A DNA stretch of 64,000 nucleotides from Rhodanobacter sp. PCA2 (GTDB lineage: Bacteria > Pseudomonadota > Gammaproteobacteria > Xanthomonadales > Rhodanobacteraceae): the NCBI RefSeq assembly GCF_013620825.1, contig NZ_NJIC01000009.1, positions 241,866-305,865 of the forward strand, read 5' to 3'. The notes under the pieces are model-generated. The model was not told the origin of the DNA and did no database searches. It worked only from the letters and a program-made list of their open reading frames with translations. This document shows, piece by piece, positions 49,585 through 59,481 of this stretch (positions are counted from its first letter, which is position 1; the number at the start of each line of letters is the position of its first letter). The position numbers were made by a program, and so were the translations under genes.

Positions 49585-49845
49585 ATGAGCGACAACCAGA
49601 AGCAGGCGCGCACCCTCGAGGGCCGCGTCATCAGCAACAAGATGGACAAGACGGTCACCGTCCTGATCGAGCGCCAGGTGCAGCACGGCCTGCTGGGCAA
49701 GATCGTGCGCCGGTCGACCAAGCTGCATGCGCAGGACGACCTCGGCGCGAACGAGGGCGACCTGGTGCGCATCGCCGAGTGCCGTCCGCTGTCCAAGACC
49801 AAGCATCACCGCGTGGTCGAAATCGTCACCCGCGCGGCCGTCTAA
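49585..49845 (+). CDS. rpsQ: 30S ribosomal protein S17
   Basis: 86 residues with an OB fold: [20 protein letters not shown] and [35 protein letters not shown]. It binds the 5' domain of 16S rRNA early in assembly. It ends the S10 operon; rplN, first of the spc set, follows after 15 bases with no obvious new promoter. Confidence 0.97.
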   Translation: MSDNQKQARTLEGRVISNKMDKTVTVLIERQVQHGLLGKIVRRSTKLHAQDDLGANEGDLVRIAECRPLSKTKHHRVVEIVTRAAV

Positions 49846-49860
49846 GAGGAGGGTGCAGAC

Positions 49861-50229
49861 ATGATCCAGATGCAAAGCACGCTCTCCGCGGCGGACAACA
49901 GCGGTGCCAAGGAACTGATGTGCATCAAGGTGCTCGGCGGCTCCAAGCGCCGTTACGCCGCGATCGGCGACGTGATCAAGGTCACCGTGAAGGATGCCAT
50001 TCCCCGCGGCAAGGTGAAGAAGGGCGAGGTGTACAATGCCGTGGTGGTGCGTACCGCCAAGGGCGTCCGCCGTCCCGATGGCTCGCTGATCCGTTTCGAC
50101 GGCAATGCAGCGGTGCTCCTCAACAACAAGCTCGAGCCGATCGGCACCCGTATCTTCGGGCCGGTCACCCGCGAGCTGCGCAGCGAGAAGTTCATGAAGA
50201 TCGTCTCGCTCGCGCCCGAAGTGCTCTGA
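49861..50229 (+). CDS. rplN: 50S ribosomal protein L14
   Basis: 122 residues: [20 protein letters not shown] opens a five-stranded barrel, and [21 protein letters not shown] is the signature. L14 bridges the subunits with 16S helix 14 and is the RsfS binding site. In E. coli it begins the spc operon; here it runs on from S17 without an obvious stop to transcription. Confidence 0.97.
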   Translation: MIQMQSTLSAADNSGAKELMCIKVLGGSKRRYAAIGDVIKVTVKDAIPRGKVKKGEVYNAVVVRTAKGVRRPDGSLIRFDGNAAVLLNNKLEPIGTRIFGPVTRELRSEKFMKIVSLAPEVL

Positions 50230-50243
50230 GCGGAGTCAAGAAC

Positions 50244-50558
50244 ATGAACCGTATCCGCAAAGGCGATCAGGTCCTCGTGATCGCCGGCAAGAACAAGGGT
50301 CAGCGCGGCGAAGTGCTGCGTGTTGCAGACGACCGCGTGTTCGTCTCCAACGTGAACCTGGTCAAGCGCCACACCAAGCCGAATCCGCAGGCCAACCAGG
50401 CCGGCGGCATCGTCGAGCGCGAGGCTTCGATCCATCTCTCCAATGTGCAGCTGTTCAACCCCGCCACGAACAAGGGTGAACGCGTTGGCACCAAGACGCT
50501 CGCTGATGGGCGCAAGGTCCGCGTGTTCCGTTCGAATGGCGAGGTCGTGGACGCGTAA
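50244..50558 (+). CDS. rplX: 50S ribosomal protein L24
   Basis: 104 residues from ATG 50244. The KOW motif is [21 protein letters not shown], followed by [28 protein letters not shown]24 starts assembly of the large subunit and lies at the tunnel exit. Start is 14 bases after rplN. Confidence 0.97.
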   Translation: MNRIRKGDQVLVIAGKNKGQRGEVLRVADDRVFVSNVNLVKRHTKPNPQANQAGGIVEREASIHLSNVQLFNPATNKGERVGTKTLADGRKVRVFRSNGEVVDA

Positions 50559-50569
50559 GGATTAATGAC

Positions 50570-51109
50570 ATGACGCGCCTTGAGACGTTTTACAAAGAGC
50601 AGGTAGTGCCGAAGCTCACCGAGAAGTTCGGCTACCAGAACGTGATGCAGGTTCCCCGCATCACCAAGATCACGCTGAACATGGGCGTGGGCGAAGCCGC
50701 GGGCAACAAGAAGATCCTCGAGAACGCCGTGGCCGACATGGCGAAGATCTCGGGCCAGAAGCCGATCACGACCAAGGCGCGCGTTTCCGTGGCCTCGTTC
50801 AAGATCCGCGACGGCTGGCCGATCGGCTGCAAGGTCACCCTGCGCCGCGCCCAGATGTTCGAGTTCCTCGACCGCCTGATCAACATCTCGCTGCCCCGTA
50901 CCCGCGACTTCCGCGGCGTGTCGGGCCGCGCGTTCGACGGCCGCGGCAACTTCAACTTCGGCGTGAGGGAACAGATCATCTTCCCGGAGATCGACTTCGA
51001 CGCCGTCGACGCGATGCGCGGCATGGACATCGCGATCACCACGACCGCGAAGACCGACGCCGAGGCCAAGGCGTTGCTGGAAGCGTTCAACTTCCCCTTC
51101 CGCAATTAA
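50570..51109 (+). CDS. rplE: 50S ribosomal protein L5
   Basis: 179 residues. [20 protein letters not shown] and [20 protein letters not shown] are diagnostic, the second being the loop near the P-site tRNA. It binds 5S rRNA with L18 and L25, the latter also present in this window. rpsN follows after 34 bases. Confidence 0.97.
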   Translation: MTRLETFYKEQVVPKLTEKFGYQNVMQVPRITKITLNMGVGEAAGNKKILENAVADMAKISGQKPITTKARVSVASFKIRDGWPIGCKVTLRRAQMFEFLDRLINISLPRTRDFRGVSGRAFDGRGNFNFGVREQIIFPEIDFDAVDAMRGMDIAITTTAKTDAEAKALLEAFNFPFRN

Positions 51110-51143
51110 GCGCGCTGCAACTGATAGACGCGAGAGAATAGAT

Positions 51144-51449
51144 ATGGCAAAGACCTCGATGGTCAACCGCGACATCAAGCGGACCAAGCTCGTCCAGAAG
51201 CACGCTGCCAAGCGCGCCGAACTGAAGGCGATCGTGCTGAGCCCCACCGCCTCCTACGAGGAGAAGATGGAAGCCCAGGGCAAGCTGCAGAAGCTGCCGC
51301 GCGACGCCAGCCCGGTTCGCCAGCGCACCCGTTGCGCGCTGACCGGCCGTCCGCGCGCCGTGTACGCGAAGTTCAACCTGGGCCGCAACAAGCTGCGCGA
51401 AGCCACCATGCGCGGCGACGTGCCCGGCCTGCGCAAGGCCAGCTGGTAA
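51144..51449 (+). CDS. rpsN: 30S ribosomal protein S14 (zinc-independent form)
   Basis: 101 residues, the long E. coli-like form. The position of the two CxxC pairs in the zinc form has only [16 protein letters not shown], so no zinc ribbon is possible. KASW at the C-terminus is universal. A gap of 218 bases with its own promoter follows, unusual between rpsN and rpsH. Confidence 0.96.
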   Translation: MAKTSMVNRDIKRTKLVQKHAAKRAELKAIVLSPTASYEEKMEAQGKLQKLPRDASPVRQRTRCALTGRPRAVYAKFNLGRNKLREATMRGDVPGLRKASW

Positions 51450-51541
51450 GACCCCACAGGGCGCGGCGGGCGCAAGCCCGTCCGGCCCGATGCGGCGGCC
51501 CGCCCCGGGGGCGGCAGCCGTTGGCGCATTCCACGCCGATG

Positions 51542-51570
51542 TTCGCAAAACCGGAAAAAGCTGCTATAGT
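51542..51570 (+). promoter_or_regulatory. Internal promoter of the spc operon before rpsH
   Basis: TTCGCA (51542-51547) and TATAGT (51565-51570) are exactly 17 bases apart, in an AT-richer pocket of a GC-rich gap. The predicted start near 51577 leaves about 90 bases of leader to rpsH. S8 is the repressor of the spc operon in E. coli, so a separate promoter here would uncouple S8 and the genes after it. Confidence 0.6.
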
Positions 51571-51667
51571 CGGCGGTCTGCGCAACGCAGGCCGACGATC
51601 TGTCGGCATCACAATCTAGAAGATTTCCGGTCTTATCGGATATCGGTGCACTCTGAAGGATGTTTTC

Positions 51668-52063
51668 ATGAGCATGACTGATCCCATCGCCGACATGTTC
51701 ACGCGTGTCCGCAACGCTCAGCTGATGAGCAAGTCGACGGTACGCATGCCGTCGTCGAAGCTGAAGGTGGCCATCGCCAACCTTCTCAAGAACGAAGGCT
51801 ACGTGCTCGACGTGCAGACCTCCCAGGAGGAGGGCAAGCCCGTGCTCGAGATCAAGCTGAAGTATTTCGAGGGCCGTCCGGCCATCGAGGCCATTTCCCG
51901 CGTCAGCCGTTCCGGCCTGCGCATCTACCGCGGCAAGGATGAATTGCCGAAGGTGCTCGGCGGTCTGGGCATCTCGATCATCTCGACGTCCGCCGGTCTG
52001 CTGACCGACGCGCAGGCCCGCGCCAAGGGCCTGGGCGGCGAAGTCATCGGCCAGGTCGCCTAA
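51668..52063 (+). CDS. rpsH: 30S ribosomal protein S8
   Basis: 131 residues: [20 protein letters not shown] and [28 protein letters not shown]8 binds 16S helix 21 and in E. coli represses the spc operon through an rplE site. The ATG at 51668 begins [10 protein letters not shown]; the second Met two codons later is also possible. rplF follows after 10 bases. Confidence 0.97.
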   Translation: MSMTDPIADMFTRVRNAQLMSKSTVRMPSSKLKVAIANLLKNEGYVLDVQTSQEEGKPVLEIKLKYFEGRPAIEAISRVSRSGLRIYRGKDELPKVLGGLGISIISTSAGLLTDAQARAKGLGGEVIGQVA

Positions 52064-52073
52064 GGAGCCGACG

Positions 52074-52601
52074 ATGTCACGTGTTGCCAAGAAGACGATC
52101 AACCTGCCGAAGGGCGTGGAGCTGAAGGCTGCGGCCGACGGCGTTTCCGTGAAGGGCCCGAAGGGCGAGCTGTCGGTCCACGCGCTGCCCGGCGTGTCCG
52201 TCGCGGTGGACGGCTCGGCCGTCAACATCCAGCTGGCCGAGGGCGCCGACGACAAGTTCGGCGGTACCGCCCGCGCGCTGCTGGCGAACATGGTCAAGGG
52301 CGTGTCCGAGGGTTACGAGCGCAAGCTGGAGCTGGTCGGCGTGGGTTACCGCGCATCGATGGCCGGCAAGGCGCTGAACCTGAGCCTGGGCTTCTCGCAC
52401 CCGGTGGTGTTCGAGGCTCCGGCGGGAATCACCCTGGAGACGCCGTCGCAGACCGAGATCCTGGTCAAGGGCGCCGACAAGCAGGCCGTGGGCCAGGTCG
52501 CCGCCAAGATCCGCGCATTCCGCGCGCCGGAGCCCTACAAGGGCAAGGGCGTCCGCTATGCCGGCGAGAAGATCACCCTGAAGGAAGCCAAGAAGGCTTG
52601 A
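52074..52601 (+). CDS. rplF: 50S ribosomal protein L6
   Basis: 175 residues with two repeated alpha/beta domains. [20 protein letters not shown] lies in the first, and the C-terminal [16 protein letters not shown] is the classic signature. It contacts the sarcin-ricin loop region where factors bind. A 91-base gap with a CATGGATG-type palindrome follows. Confidence 0.97.
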   Translation: MSRVAKKTINLPKGVELKAAADGVSVKGPKGELSVHALPGVSVAVDGSAVNIQLAEGADDKFGGTARALLANMVKGVSEGYERKLELVGVGYRASMAGKALNLSLGFSHPVVFEAPAGITLETPSQTEILVKGADKQAVGQVAAKIRAFRAPEPYKGKGVRYAGEKITLKEAKKA

Positions 52602-52624
52602 GTACGCTTTCCCTGCGTGTGGAA

Positions 52625-52642
52625 GCGGCCATCCATGGCCGC
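52625..52642 (+). repeat. CATGGATG-type palindrome between rplF and rplR
   Basis: GCGGCCAT and ATGGCCGC form a perfect 8-bp stem around CC. The 15 bases after it (GCTACTCACAAGAGC) match 12 of 15 bases after the copy at 58256, so the repeated unit is longer than the palindrome. Confidence 0.65.
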
Positions 52643-52692
52643 GCTACTCACAAGAGCACTGCGTACCTACCGCCGATCCGCTTTCGAGGAAC

Positions 52693-53052
52693 ATGATGAT
52701 GAACAAGAACGAATCCCGCCTGCGCCGTGCCAAGTCCACGCGTGCGCGCATCCGCAAGCTGGCCGTGGCGCGCCTGTCGGTGCATCGCACCGGCCAGCAT
52801 CTCTACGCCCAGGTGTTCGACGCCTCCGGCGACAAGGTGGTGGCGGCTGCCTCCACCTTGCAGAAGTCGGTGGCCGAAGGCCTGAAGGGCACCAAGAACC
52901 TGACCGCCGCCGCGGCGGTGGGCAAGGCCGTGGCCGAGCGCGCGCTGGCTGCCGGCGTCGAGTCGGTGGCGTTCGACCGCTCCGGCTTCCGCTACCACGG
53001 TCGCATCAAGGCGCTGGCCGATGCGGCCCGCGAGGCCGGCCTGAAGTTCTAA
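52693..53052 (+). CDS. rplR: 50S ribosomal protein L18
   Basis: 119 residues if read from 52693; three ATGs in a row (52693, 52696, 52699) follow GAGGAAC, and spacing favours the second or third. [22 protein letters not shown] and the C-terminal [26 protein letters not shown] are conserved. It brings 5S rRNA to the 50S subunit with L5 and L25. Confidence 0.96.
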   Translation: MMMNKNESRLRRAKSTRARIRKLAVARLSVHRTGQHLYAQVFDASGDKVVAAASTLQKSVAEGLKGTKNLTAAAAVGKAVAERALAAGVESVAFDRSGFRYHGRIKALADAAREAGLKF

Positions 53053-53162
53053 GCGCAAGGGTCGGGATTCCCTGAATTCCGCCCGGTACCAGCAACACAC
53101 AACAACAAGCGGCCCAGCCGCAAGCAAAAGCCCCGGATGGTCCGGGCATACGGAATCGATAA

Positions 53163-53672
53163 ATGTCTTCCAACGATCGCGAAAATTCCGACGGCCTGCT
53201 CGAGAAGCTGATTGCCGTCAACCGCGTGGCCAAGACCGTGAAGGGTGGCCGCCAGATGAGCTTCACCGCGCTGACCGTGGTCGGCGACGGCGAGGGCAAG
53301 GTCGGCTTCGGCTATGGCAAGGCGCGTGAAGTGCCGGTGGCCATCTCCAAGGCGATGGAGCGCGCGCGCCGCAACATGGTCAACATCGACCTGAACAACG
53401 GCACCCTGTGGTACGCCATCAAGGCCAACCACGGCGCGGCCCGCGTCTACATGCAGCCGGCCTCCGAAGGTACCGGCGTGATCGCCGGCGGCGCCATGCG
53501 CGCCGTGCTGGAAGTGGTCGGCGTGAAGAACGTGCTGGCCAAGGCGGTCGGTTCGCGCAACCCGATCAACCTGGTGCGCGCCACCATCAAGGGCCTGCAG
53601 GCGGTCGCCTCGCCGAAGCAGATCGCCGCCAAGCGTGGCAAGACCGTGGAAGAGGTGCTGGGCAATGGCTAA
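53163..53672 (+). CDS. rpsE: 30S ribosomal protein S5
   Basis: 169 residues. [22 protein letters not shown] is the RNA-binding loop where spectinomycin-resistance changes fall, and it reads as wild type. [20 protein letters not shown] and [17 protein letters not shown] follow. S5 lines the mRNA entry with S3 and S4. It overlaps rpmD by eight bases. The 110-base gap before it contains a GC hairpin near 53131-53148. Confidence 0.97.
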   Translation: MSSNDRENSDGLLEKLIAVNRVAKTVKGGRQMSFTALTVVGDGEGKVGFGYGKAREVPVAISKAMERARRNMVNIDLNNGTLWYAIKANHGAARVYMQPASEGTGVIAGGAMRAVLEVVGVKNVLAKAVGSRNPINLVRATIKGLQAVASPKQIAAKRGKTVEEVLGNG

Positions 53673-53862
53673 GAAGAACGAAACCGCCGGCACCGTGCGC
53701 GTGCGCCTGGTGAAGGGCCTGCGCGGCGTGCAGGCGCGGCATCGTCTCAGCGTCAAGGCGCTGGGCCTGAACAAGACCAACGACGTCCGCGAGCTGAAGG
53801 ACAGCCCGCAGGTGCGTGGCCTGATCAACACGGTTTACTACCTGGTGCAGGTCGAGGAGTAA
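53665..53862 (+). CDS. rpmD: 50S ribosomal protein L30
   Basis: 65 residues ([21 protein letters not shown]). [37 protein letters not shown] is the whole family pattern, read here around residues 28-62. Its ATG lies inside the end of rpsE in another frame, so the two are translationally coupled. rplO follows after five bases. Confidence 0.95.
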   Translation: MAKKNETAGTVRVRLVKGLRGVQARHRLSVKALGLNKTNDVRELKDSPQVRGLINTVYYLVQVEE

Positions 53863-53867
53863 TCATC

Positions 53868-54299
53868 ATGCGTCTCAACGACATCAAGCCCGCCGCCGGT
53901 TCGCGCAAGACGCGCCTGCGCGTGGGTCGCGGCATCGGTTCGGGCCTCGGCAAGACGGCCGGCCGCGGCCACAAGGGCCAGCACGCCCGCGCCGGCGGCA
54001 CCCACAAGTACGGCTTCGAGGGCGGCCAGATGCCGCTGCAGCGTCGCCTGCCCAAGGTCGGCTTCCGCTCCAAGCTGAAGGCCGAGAGCCAGCAGGTGTT
54101 CCTGTACCAGCTCGCCGGCCTCAAGGCCGACGTGATCGACGCGATCGTGCTGCATCAGGCCGGCCTGATCGACAGCCGCGCGAAGAAGGTCAAGGTGGTG
54201 CTGAAGGGCGAAATCGGTCGTGCGGTGAAGCTGTCGGGCCTGCTGGCCACGGCTGGCGCCAAGGCTGCCATCGAGGCGGCCGGCGGCAGCGTGGAGTAA
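53868..54299 (+). CDS. rplO: 50S ribosomal protein L15
   Basis: 143 residues. [38 protein letters not shown] and [18 protein letters not shown] form the basic N-terminal extension that penetrates the 50S subunit. It follows L30 and precedes secY by four bases, the universal order. Confidence 0.97.
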   Translation: MRLNDIKPAAGSRKTRLRVGRGIGSGLGKTAGRGHKGQHARAGGTHKYGFEGGQMPLQRRLPKVGFRSKLKAESQQVFLYQLAGLKADVIDAIVLHQAGLIDSRAKKVKVVLKGEIGRAVKLSGLLATAGAKAAIEAAGGSVE

Positions 54300-54303
54300 T
54301 CAC

Positions 54304-55626
54304 GTGGCTCAAGCCAAGGGCAACGCACTCGGCAAGCTCGGCAAACTGACCGAACTGCGTCAGCGCATCTTCTTCGTGATCGGTGCGCTGGTGGTGTTCC
54401 GTCTCGGTTCGTTCATCCCCGTGCCGGGGGTGAACCCCGACGCGATGACGAACCTGGTCCAGGGCAACGGCCTGATGGACATGTTCAACATGTTCTCGGG
54501 CGGCGCGCTGGAGCGTTTCTCGGTGTTCGCGCTGGGCGTGATCCCGTACATCTCGGCGTCCATCGTGGTGCAGATGATGGGTTCGGTGATCCCGAGCCTG
54601 CAGGCGCTGCGCAAGGAAGGCGAGTCCGGCAAGCGCAAGATGACGATGTATACGCGCATCGGCACCGTGGGCCTGGCGCTGTTCCAGTCCTTCGGCATCG
54701 CGGTGGCGTTGCAGAAGCAGGTCGCGGCCGGCGGCGCGCCGGTGGTGTACACCCCGGGCTTCGGCTTCGTGCTGGCCTCGGTGGTGGGCCTCACCGCCGG
54801 CACCATGTTCCTGATGTGGCTGGGCGAGCAGATGACCGAGCGCGGCATCGGCAACGGCATCTCGCTGCTGATCTTCGCCGGCATCGTGGCCGGGCTGCCG
54901 GGCGCGGTGGTGCACACCCTGGGCATGTCCAGCAACGGCGAGCTGTCGGTGCTGATGCTGCTGATCGTGTTCGCGATCGTGCTGGGCGTGACCGCGTTCT
55001 GCGTGTTCATGGAGCGCGCGCAACGACGAATAACGGTGAACTACGCGCGGCGTTCCGGTGGCCAGCGGGCCTACCAGAACCAGAGCTCCAGCCTGCCGCT
55101 GAAGATCAACATGTCGGGCGTGATCCCGCCGATCTTCGCGTCCAGCCTGCTGATGTTCCCGGCCACCGCGGTGAGCTGGTTCAGCACGGGCCAGCAGTCG
55201 CGCTGGCTGCAGGACCTGACCCAGGCGCTGAACCCGGGCGAGCCGCTGTACGACATCGTGTATTCGGTGCTGGTGATCGGTTTCGCGTTCTTCTACACCG
55301 CGATCGTGTTCAACGCGGATGAGACGGCGGACAACCTCAAGCGCTCCGGCGCGCTGATCCCGGGCATCCGTCCGGGTCGCGCCACCGCCAGCTACATCGA
55401 CGGCGTGATGACCCGCTTGACCGGCGTCGGCGCGCTGTACCTGGTGCTGGTCTGCCTGGTGCCGTCGTTCATGCAGAAGTTCTGGCATGTTCCGTTCTAT
55501 TTCGGCGGCACCTCGCTGCTGATCGTGGTGGTCGTGGTGATGGATTTCACGGCCCAGGTGCAGGCGCATCTGGTCAGCCATCAGTACGAAAGTCTGCTCA
55601 AGAAGGCCAATCTCCGTCGCAACTAG
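54304..55626 (+). CDS. secY: Preprotein translocase subunit SecY
   Basis: 440 residues from GTG 54304 with ten transmembrane helices. The plug/helix 2 region is [24 protein letters not shown]. The cytoplasmic loops [18 protein letters not shown] and [19 protein letters not shown] bind the ribosome and SecA. With SecE (also in this window) it forms the protein channel of the inner membrane. GTG rather than ATG may lower synthesis relative to L15. No rpmJ follows, unlike in E. coli. Confidence 0.97.
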   Translation: MAQAKGNALGKLGKLTELRQRIFFVIGALVVFRLGSFIPVPGVNPDAMTNLVQGNGLMDMFNMFSGGALERFSVFALGVIPYISASIVVQMMGSVIPSLQALRKEGESGKRKMTMYTRIGTVGLALFQSFGIAVALQKQVAAGGAPVVYTPGFGFVLASVVGLTAGTMFLMWLGEQMTERGIGNGISLLIFAGIVAGLPGAVVHTLGMSSNGELSVLMLLIVFAIVLGVTAFCVFMERAQRRITVNYARRSGGQRAYQNQSSSLPLKINMSGVIPPIFASSLLMFPATAVSWFSTGQQSRWLQDLTQALNPGEPLYDIVYSVLVIGFAFFYTAIVFNADETADNLKRSGALIPGIRPGRATASYIDGVMTRLTGVGALYLVLVCLVPSFMQKFWHVPFYFGGTSLLIVVVVVMDFTAQVQAHLVSHQYESLLKKANLRRN

Positions 55627-55691
55627 TGGCTGCTGGTGCGTACGGAGGGGTCGAAAAACCGGAAGGTTGGCGGCGTTGAGCGCCGCGGGGC

Positions 55692-55720
55692 TTTCCTGTC
55701 AAGGTAATTCAGGTTAAAAT
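55692..55720 (+). promoter_or_regulatory. Likely promoter of the alpha operon (rpsM-rpsK-rpsD-rpoA)
   Basis: TTTCCT (55692-55697) and TAAAAT (55715-55720) are 17 bases apart in the 136-base gap after secY. The start near 55727 would leave a short leader to rpsM, where S4 acts on its operon in other proteobacteria. Confidence 0.55.
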
Positions 55721-55762
55721 TGCGCGTTTACCGCGCACGAAAGCACTCGGAGAAAGCACATC

Positions 55763-56119
55763 ATGGCGCGCATCGCAGGTGTCAATTTGCCGGTCCAGAA
55801 GCATGTCTGGGTTGGCCTGCAGAGCATTTACGGCATTGGCCGCAGCCGGGCCAAGAAGGTCTGCGCGGACGCTGGCGTGGTTCCCACCACCCAGATCAAG
55901 TCGCTCAGTGAGGGCGAAGTGGAAAAGCTTCGCGCGGAAATCGCCAAGTACGTCGTGGAGGGCGATCTGCGCCGCGAAGTGGGCATGGCCATCAAGCGCC
56001 TGATGGATCTGGGCTGCTATCGCGGCCTGCGCCATCGTCGCGGCCTGCCGGTGCGCGGCCAGCGCACGCGTACCAACGCACGCACCCGCAAGGGCCCGCG
56101 TCGCGCCATCAAGAAGTAA
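55763..56119 (+). CDS. rpsM: 30S ribosomal protein S13
   Basis: 118 residues. [34 protein letters not shown] is the helix-two-turns-helix domain; [21 protein letters not shown] is the C-terminal tail between tRNAs in the decoding region. It heads the alpha operon; rpsK follows after 12 bases. Confidence 0.97.
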   Translation: MARIAGVNLPVQKHVWVGLQSIYGIGRSRAKKVCADAGVVPTTQIKSLSEGEVEKLRAEIAKYVVEGDLRREVGMAIKRLMDLGCYRGLRHRRGLPVRGQRTRTNARTRKGPRRAIKK

Positions 56120-56131
56120 CGGATCGAGAAT

Positions 56132-56518
56132 ATGGCCAAGCCTGTCAAGACCAAGAAGAAGATCAAGCGCGTTGTCACGGATGCCGTGGCCCACGTGCAG
56201 GCCTCCTTCAACAACACCATCGTCACCATCACCGACCGCCAGGGCAACGCCCTGTCGTGGGCGACTGCCGGCGGCGCGGGTTTCCGCGGTTCGCGCAAGT
56301 CGACCCCGTTCGCTGCCCAGGTCGCCGCCGAAAAGGCTGGCCGTGCCGCCGGCGACTACGGCGTGAAGACCGTGGAAGTGCGCATCAAGGGTCCGGGCCC
56401 GGGTCGCGAGTCGGCCGTGCGTTCGCTGAACGCCTTGGGTTACAAGGTGCTCAACATCATCGACGTCACGCCGATCCCGCACAACGGCTGCCGTCCCCCC
56501 AAGAAGCGTCGAGTCTAA
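56132..56518 (+). CDS. rpsK: 30S ribosomal protein S11
   Basis: 128 residues. [43 protein letters not shown], here covering residues 19-61, and [15 protein letters not shown] at the end are the family hallmarks. S11 shapes the platform beside the mRNA exit. The conserved Asn in PHNGC, site of isoaspartate formation in E. coli S11, is present. Confidence 0.97.
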   Translation: MAKPVKTKKKIKRVVTDAVAHVQASFNNTIVTITDRQGNALSWATAGGAGFRGSRKSTPFAAQVAAEKAGRAAGDYGVKTVEVRIKGPGPGRESAVRSLNALGYKVLNIIDVTPIPHNGCRPPKKRRV

Positions 56519-56530
56519 GGAGTAGTCACC

Positions 56531-57157
56531 ATGGCCCGTTATCGTGGAGCTACCTGCAAGCTCGCCCGCCGCGAAGGCGCTGATCTCAGCCTGAAGAGCC
56601 CGGCCCGCGCGATCGACTCCAAGTGCAAGCTGGAGAACAAGCCCGGCCAGCATGGCGCCAACAAGCGCATGCGCATGTCCGACTACGCCGTCCAGCTGCG
56701 CGAGAAGCAGAAGGTCAAGCGCATCTACGGCGTGCTCGAGCGTCAGTTCGGCAACTACTACACCAAGGCGTCGACCCTCAAGGGCAACACCGGCGAGAAC
56801 CTGCTGCGCCTGCTCGAGAGCCGCCTGGACAACGTCGTCTACCGCATGGGCTTCGCGGTCACCCGCGCCCAGGCCCGCCAGCTGGTTTCGCACAAGGCGG
56901 TGCTGGTCAACGGCAAGAAGGTCAACATCCCGTCCTACCAGGTCAAGCCTGGCGACGCGATCGCGCTGACCGAGCGCGCCCGCACCCAGCTGCGCGTGCA
57001 GGAAGCGTCGACCGTGTTCGACACCATGGACCTGCGTCCGGGTTGGGTCGAGGTCGACAGCAAGAAGTTCGAAGGCACGTTCAAGGCGGTGCCGGATCGC
57101 GGCGACCTGCCGACCGACATCAACGAAGCGTTGATCGTCGAGCTTTATTCGAAGTAA
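56531..57157 (+). CDS. rpsD: 30S ribosomal protein S4
   Basis: 208 residues. [20 protein letters not shown] and [22 protein letters not shown] form the rRNA-binding part. The S4-type RNA-binding fold is [20 protein letters not shown] with [20 protein letters not shown]. The N-terminus lacks the four zinc cysteines. S4 starts 30S assembly, helps unwind mRNA and represses this operon in E. coli. Confidence 0.98.
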   Translation: MARYRGATCKLARREGADLSLKSPARAIDSKCKLENKPGQHGANKRMRMSDYAVQLREKQKVKRIYGVLERQFGNYYTKASTLKGNTGENLLRLLESRLDNVVYRMGFAVTRAQARQLVSHKAVLVNGKKVNIPSYQVKPGDAIALTERARTQLRVQEASTVFDTMDLRPGWVEVDSKKFEGTFKAVPDRGDLPTDINEALIVELYSK

Positions 57158-57172
57158 TCACCGGAGCTCTGC

Positions 57173-58171
57173 ATGGCAGTTTCGTCAACTAGCGTGCTGC
57201 GGCCACGCGGCCTCAGCGTCGAACAGCTCGGAGCCAATCGCGCCAAGGTGGTGGTCGAGCCGCTCGAGCGCGGCTTCGGCCACACCCTGGGCAACGCGCT
57301 GCGGCGCGTGCTGCTTTCCTCGATCCCCGGCAGCGCCATCGTCGAGGTCGAGATCGACGGCGTGCTGCACGAATACACCACGCTCGAGGGCCTGCAGGAG
57401 GACGTGATCGAAGTCCTGCTGAACCTCAAGGACGTGGCGATCCGCCAGCACACCGGCGACGAGGTCACCCTGACCCTGTCCAAGAAGGGCAAGGGCGTGG
57501 TCACGGCCGGCGACATCGTCGTCGACCACTCGGTGGAGATCATCAACCCCGAGCACGTGATCTGCCACCTGACCAAGGACATCGCGCTCAACATGCGCCT
57601 CAAGGTGCGTCGCGGCGTGGGTTACCAGCCGGCCAGCTCGCGCGTCCATCCGGACGACGAGGCTCGCCCGATCGGCCGCCTGCAGCTGGACGCGTCGTTC
57701 GCGCCGGTGCTGCGCGTGGCCTACGAAGTGGACGCCGCTCGCGTCGAGCAGCGCACCAACCTCGACAAGCTGGTGCTGGACATCGAGACCAACGGCACCA
57801 TCGGCGCCGAGGATGCGGTGCGCAAGGCGGCCGAGATCATCAACGACCAGCTGTCGGTATTCGGCGATTTCTCGCGTCGCGAGAGCGCCACCGACAAGGC
57901 CGAGAAGAGCGGTTTCGACCCGCTGCTGCTGCGCCCGATCGACGATCTGGAGCTCACCGTGCGTTCGGCGAACTGCCTGAAGGCCGAGAGCATCTACTAC
58001 ATCGGCGACCTGGTGCAGAAGACCGAGGTCGAGCTGCTGAAGACCCCGAACCTGGGCAAGAAGTCGCTCACCGAGATCAAGGACGTCCTTGGCTCGCGCG
58101 GCCTGGCCCTGGGCATGAAGCTCGAGAACTGGCCGCCGGCCGGCCTCTCGCACGGCATGCAGCTTGGTTGA
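57173..58171 (+). CDS. rpoA: DNA-directed RNA polymerase subunit alpha
   Basis: 332 residues. The N-terminal dimerisation domain includes [28 protein letters not shown], given here as residues 25-52. A linker near 235-250 is followed by the C-terminal domain with [20 protein letters not shown] and [20 protein letters not shown], which bind UP elements and activators. It lies 15 bases after rpsD. A 246-base gap with a 13-bp hairpin then separates it from rplQ. Confidence 0.98.
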   Translation: MAVSSTSVLRPRGLSVEQLGANRAKVVVEPLERGFGHTLGNALRRVLLSSIPGSAIVEVEIDGVLHEYTTLEGLQEDVIEVLLNLKDVAIRQHTGDEVTLTLSKKGKGVVTAGDIVVDHSVEIINPEHVICHLTKDIALNMRLKVRRGVGYQPASSRVHPDDEARPIGRLQLDASFAPVLRVAYEVDAARVEQRTNLDKLVLDIETNGTIGAEDAVRKAAEIINDQLSVFGDFSRRESATDKAEKSGFDPLLLRPIDDLELTVRSANCLKAESIYYIGDLVQKTEVELLKTPNLGKKSLTEIKDVLGSRGLALGMKLENWPPAGLSHGMQLG

Positions 58172-58214
58172 TGAGTCACTGGTGCGATCGTCCTTGATCG
58201 CCGTGTAGCTCAAT

Positions 58215-58247
58215 CTTGGCCAGGGCGTGCATAGCGCCCTGGCCAAG
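58215..58247 (+). terminator. 13-bp hairpin after rpoA
   Basis: CTTGGCCAGGGCG and CGCCCTGGCCAAG pair perfectly around a seven-base loop, 43 bases after the rpoA stop. CGCCAAAA follows instead of a T-run, so it may stabilise the rpoA 3' end or stop transcription with help from Rho or NusG. Confidence 0.6.
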
Positions 58248-58255
58248 CGCCAAAA

Positions 58256-58273
58256 GCGGCCATCCATGGCCGC
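58256..58273 (+). repeat. CATGGATG-type palindrome between rpoA and rplQ
   Basis: GCGGCCAT and ATGGCCGC around CC, the same 18 bases as the copy at 52625, with matching bases continuing on the right (ACTCCTCACGAGAGC). Confidence 0.65.
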
Positions 58274-58417
58274 ACTCCTCACGAGAGCTGTCGCTCCGGT
58301 GGGGATGCTTAAAAAGAGCCTTGGTTTTGACGAGGCCATAAAAGCGGGCAACCGCGGGGTGTCGGACACAGGTGCCGGCGCTTCATAACAACAGACCCTT
58401 AGAGAGAGTATTCCGCC

Positions 58418-58801
58418 ATGCGCCACATGAAATCCGGTCGCAAGCTCAACCGCACCAGCGCCCACCGCGAAGCGATGTTCAAGAACATGGCTTCCTCGCT
58501 GTTCAAGCACGAGCTGATCCGCACCACCCTGCCCAAGGCCAAGGAACTGCGCCGCGTCGCCGAGCCGCTGATCACCCTGGCCAAGACCGACGGCGTCGCC
58601 AACCGCCGCCTCGCCTTCGCGCGCCTGCGCGACAAGGAAGCGGTGGGCAAGCTGTTCGTGGAGCTGGGCCCGCGTTACCGCGAGCGTCCCGGCGGCTACC
58701 TGCGCATCCTGAAGTGCGGCTTCCGCGACGGCGACAACGCGCCGATGGCCTATGTCGAGCTGGTCGGCCGTCCGCAGGCCGAAGCGGTCGACGCCGAGTA
58801 A
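58418..58801 (+). CDS. rplQ: 50S ribosomal protein L17
   Basis: 127 residues. [28 protein letters not shown] and [20 protein letters not shown] are diagnostic. L17 sits at the tunnel exit next to L22 and L32. The gap after rpoA is larger than usual and may contain its own promoter (A/T-rich bases near 58311-58345), which I could not define. It ends the ribosomal supercluster. Confidence 0.97.
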   Translation: MRHMKSGRKLNRTSAHREAMFKNMASSLFKHELIRTTLPKAKELRRVAEPLITLAKTDGVANRRLAFARLRDKEAVGKLFVELGPRYRERPGGYLRILKCGFRDGDNAPMAYVELVGRPQAEAVDAE

Positions 58802-58959
58802 GCGTCCGCACATACGGACTTCCAGACGTCCGAACGAGAACCCTGGCCGGGCGACCTGCCGGGGTTTTTCATGTCTGCGTCAAGACGTGCGTTGCCCCGA
58901 TGCTGACAGTCAGCCGGCAAGCGGGTAATGTCATGTTTCCGCTCCTTGCCATGCCGTCC

Positions 58960-59481
58960 ATGAACCCCTTGCGTTGCTCGTTTCGCGTCAGCCTGCTGGC
59001 CGGTTTCCTGGTCTGCGCCGCCCTGATCGGTTTTGCGCTGTACGCGCAATACGTGCTGCAGATGGATCCGTGCCCGCTGTGCATCCTGCAGCGCGTGGTG
59101 TTCATGGCGCTGGGCGTGGTGTTCCTGCTGGGCGGCCTGCATGCGCCGCGCGGCGGTGGCCGCTGGGTCTACGTGGGCTTGCTGGTGCTGGTCGCGCTGG
59201 TCGGCATCGGCATCGCCACGCGGCATCTGTGGATACAGTCGCTGCCGCCCGGCCAGGTGCCGAGCTGTGGCGCGCCGCTGGGCTACCTGCTGGAAACCCG
59301 TGCCGGCAACGGCGGCCTGGTCGGCGTGCTGCTCAAGGTGCTCAGCGGCTCCGGCGAGTGCGCCGCGGTGCAGCCCATCCTGGGCCTTTCGATGCCGTGG
59401 TGGTCGCTGATCTGGTTCGTCCTGCTGGGCGCCTGGGCGGTCGTGGCCGGTGCGCGTCGCCCGAAGGGAGCACGTCGATGA
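58960..59481 (+). CDS. dsbB: Disulfide bond formation protein DsbB
   Basis: The protein re-oxidises DsbA using quinone in the inner membrane. Four transmembrane helices are visible. The first periplasmic loop has the redox pair Cys38-Pro-Leu-Cys41 (DPCPLCILQ) and the second loop the pair in VPSCGAP and GSGECAAV. The ATG at 58960 (MNPLRCSF) gives 173 residues; in-frame ATGs at 58951 and 58933 are possible and none has a strong ribosome-binding site. The stop overlaps the DAHP synthase start (ATGA), an unusual partner. Confidence 0.92.
   Translation: MNPLRCSFRVSLLAGFLVCAALIGFALYAQYVLQMDPCPLCILQRVVFMALGVVFLLGGLHAPRGGGRWVYVGLLVLVALVGIGIATRHLWIQSLPPGQVPSCGAPLGYLLETRAGNGGLVGVLLKVLSGSGECAAVQPILGLSMPWWSLIWFVLLGAWAVVAGARRPKGARR

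Noticed and set aside
55627-55762. Expected rpmJ (L36) after secY
   Set aside because: No small basic frame with the Cys-rich L36 pattern is present in either strand; the gap holds a promoter instead. L36 is probably encoded elsewhere.
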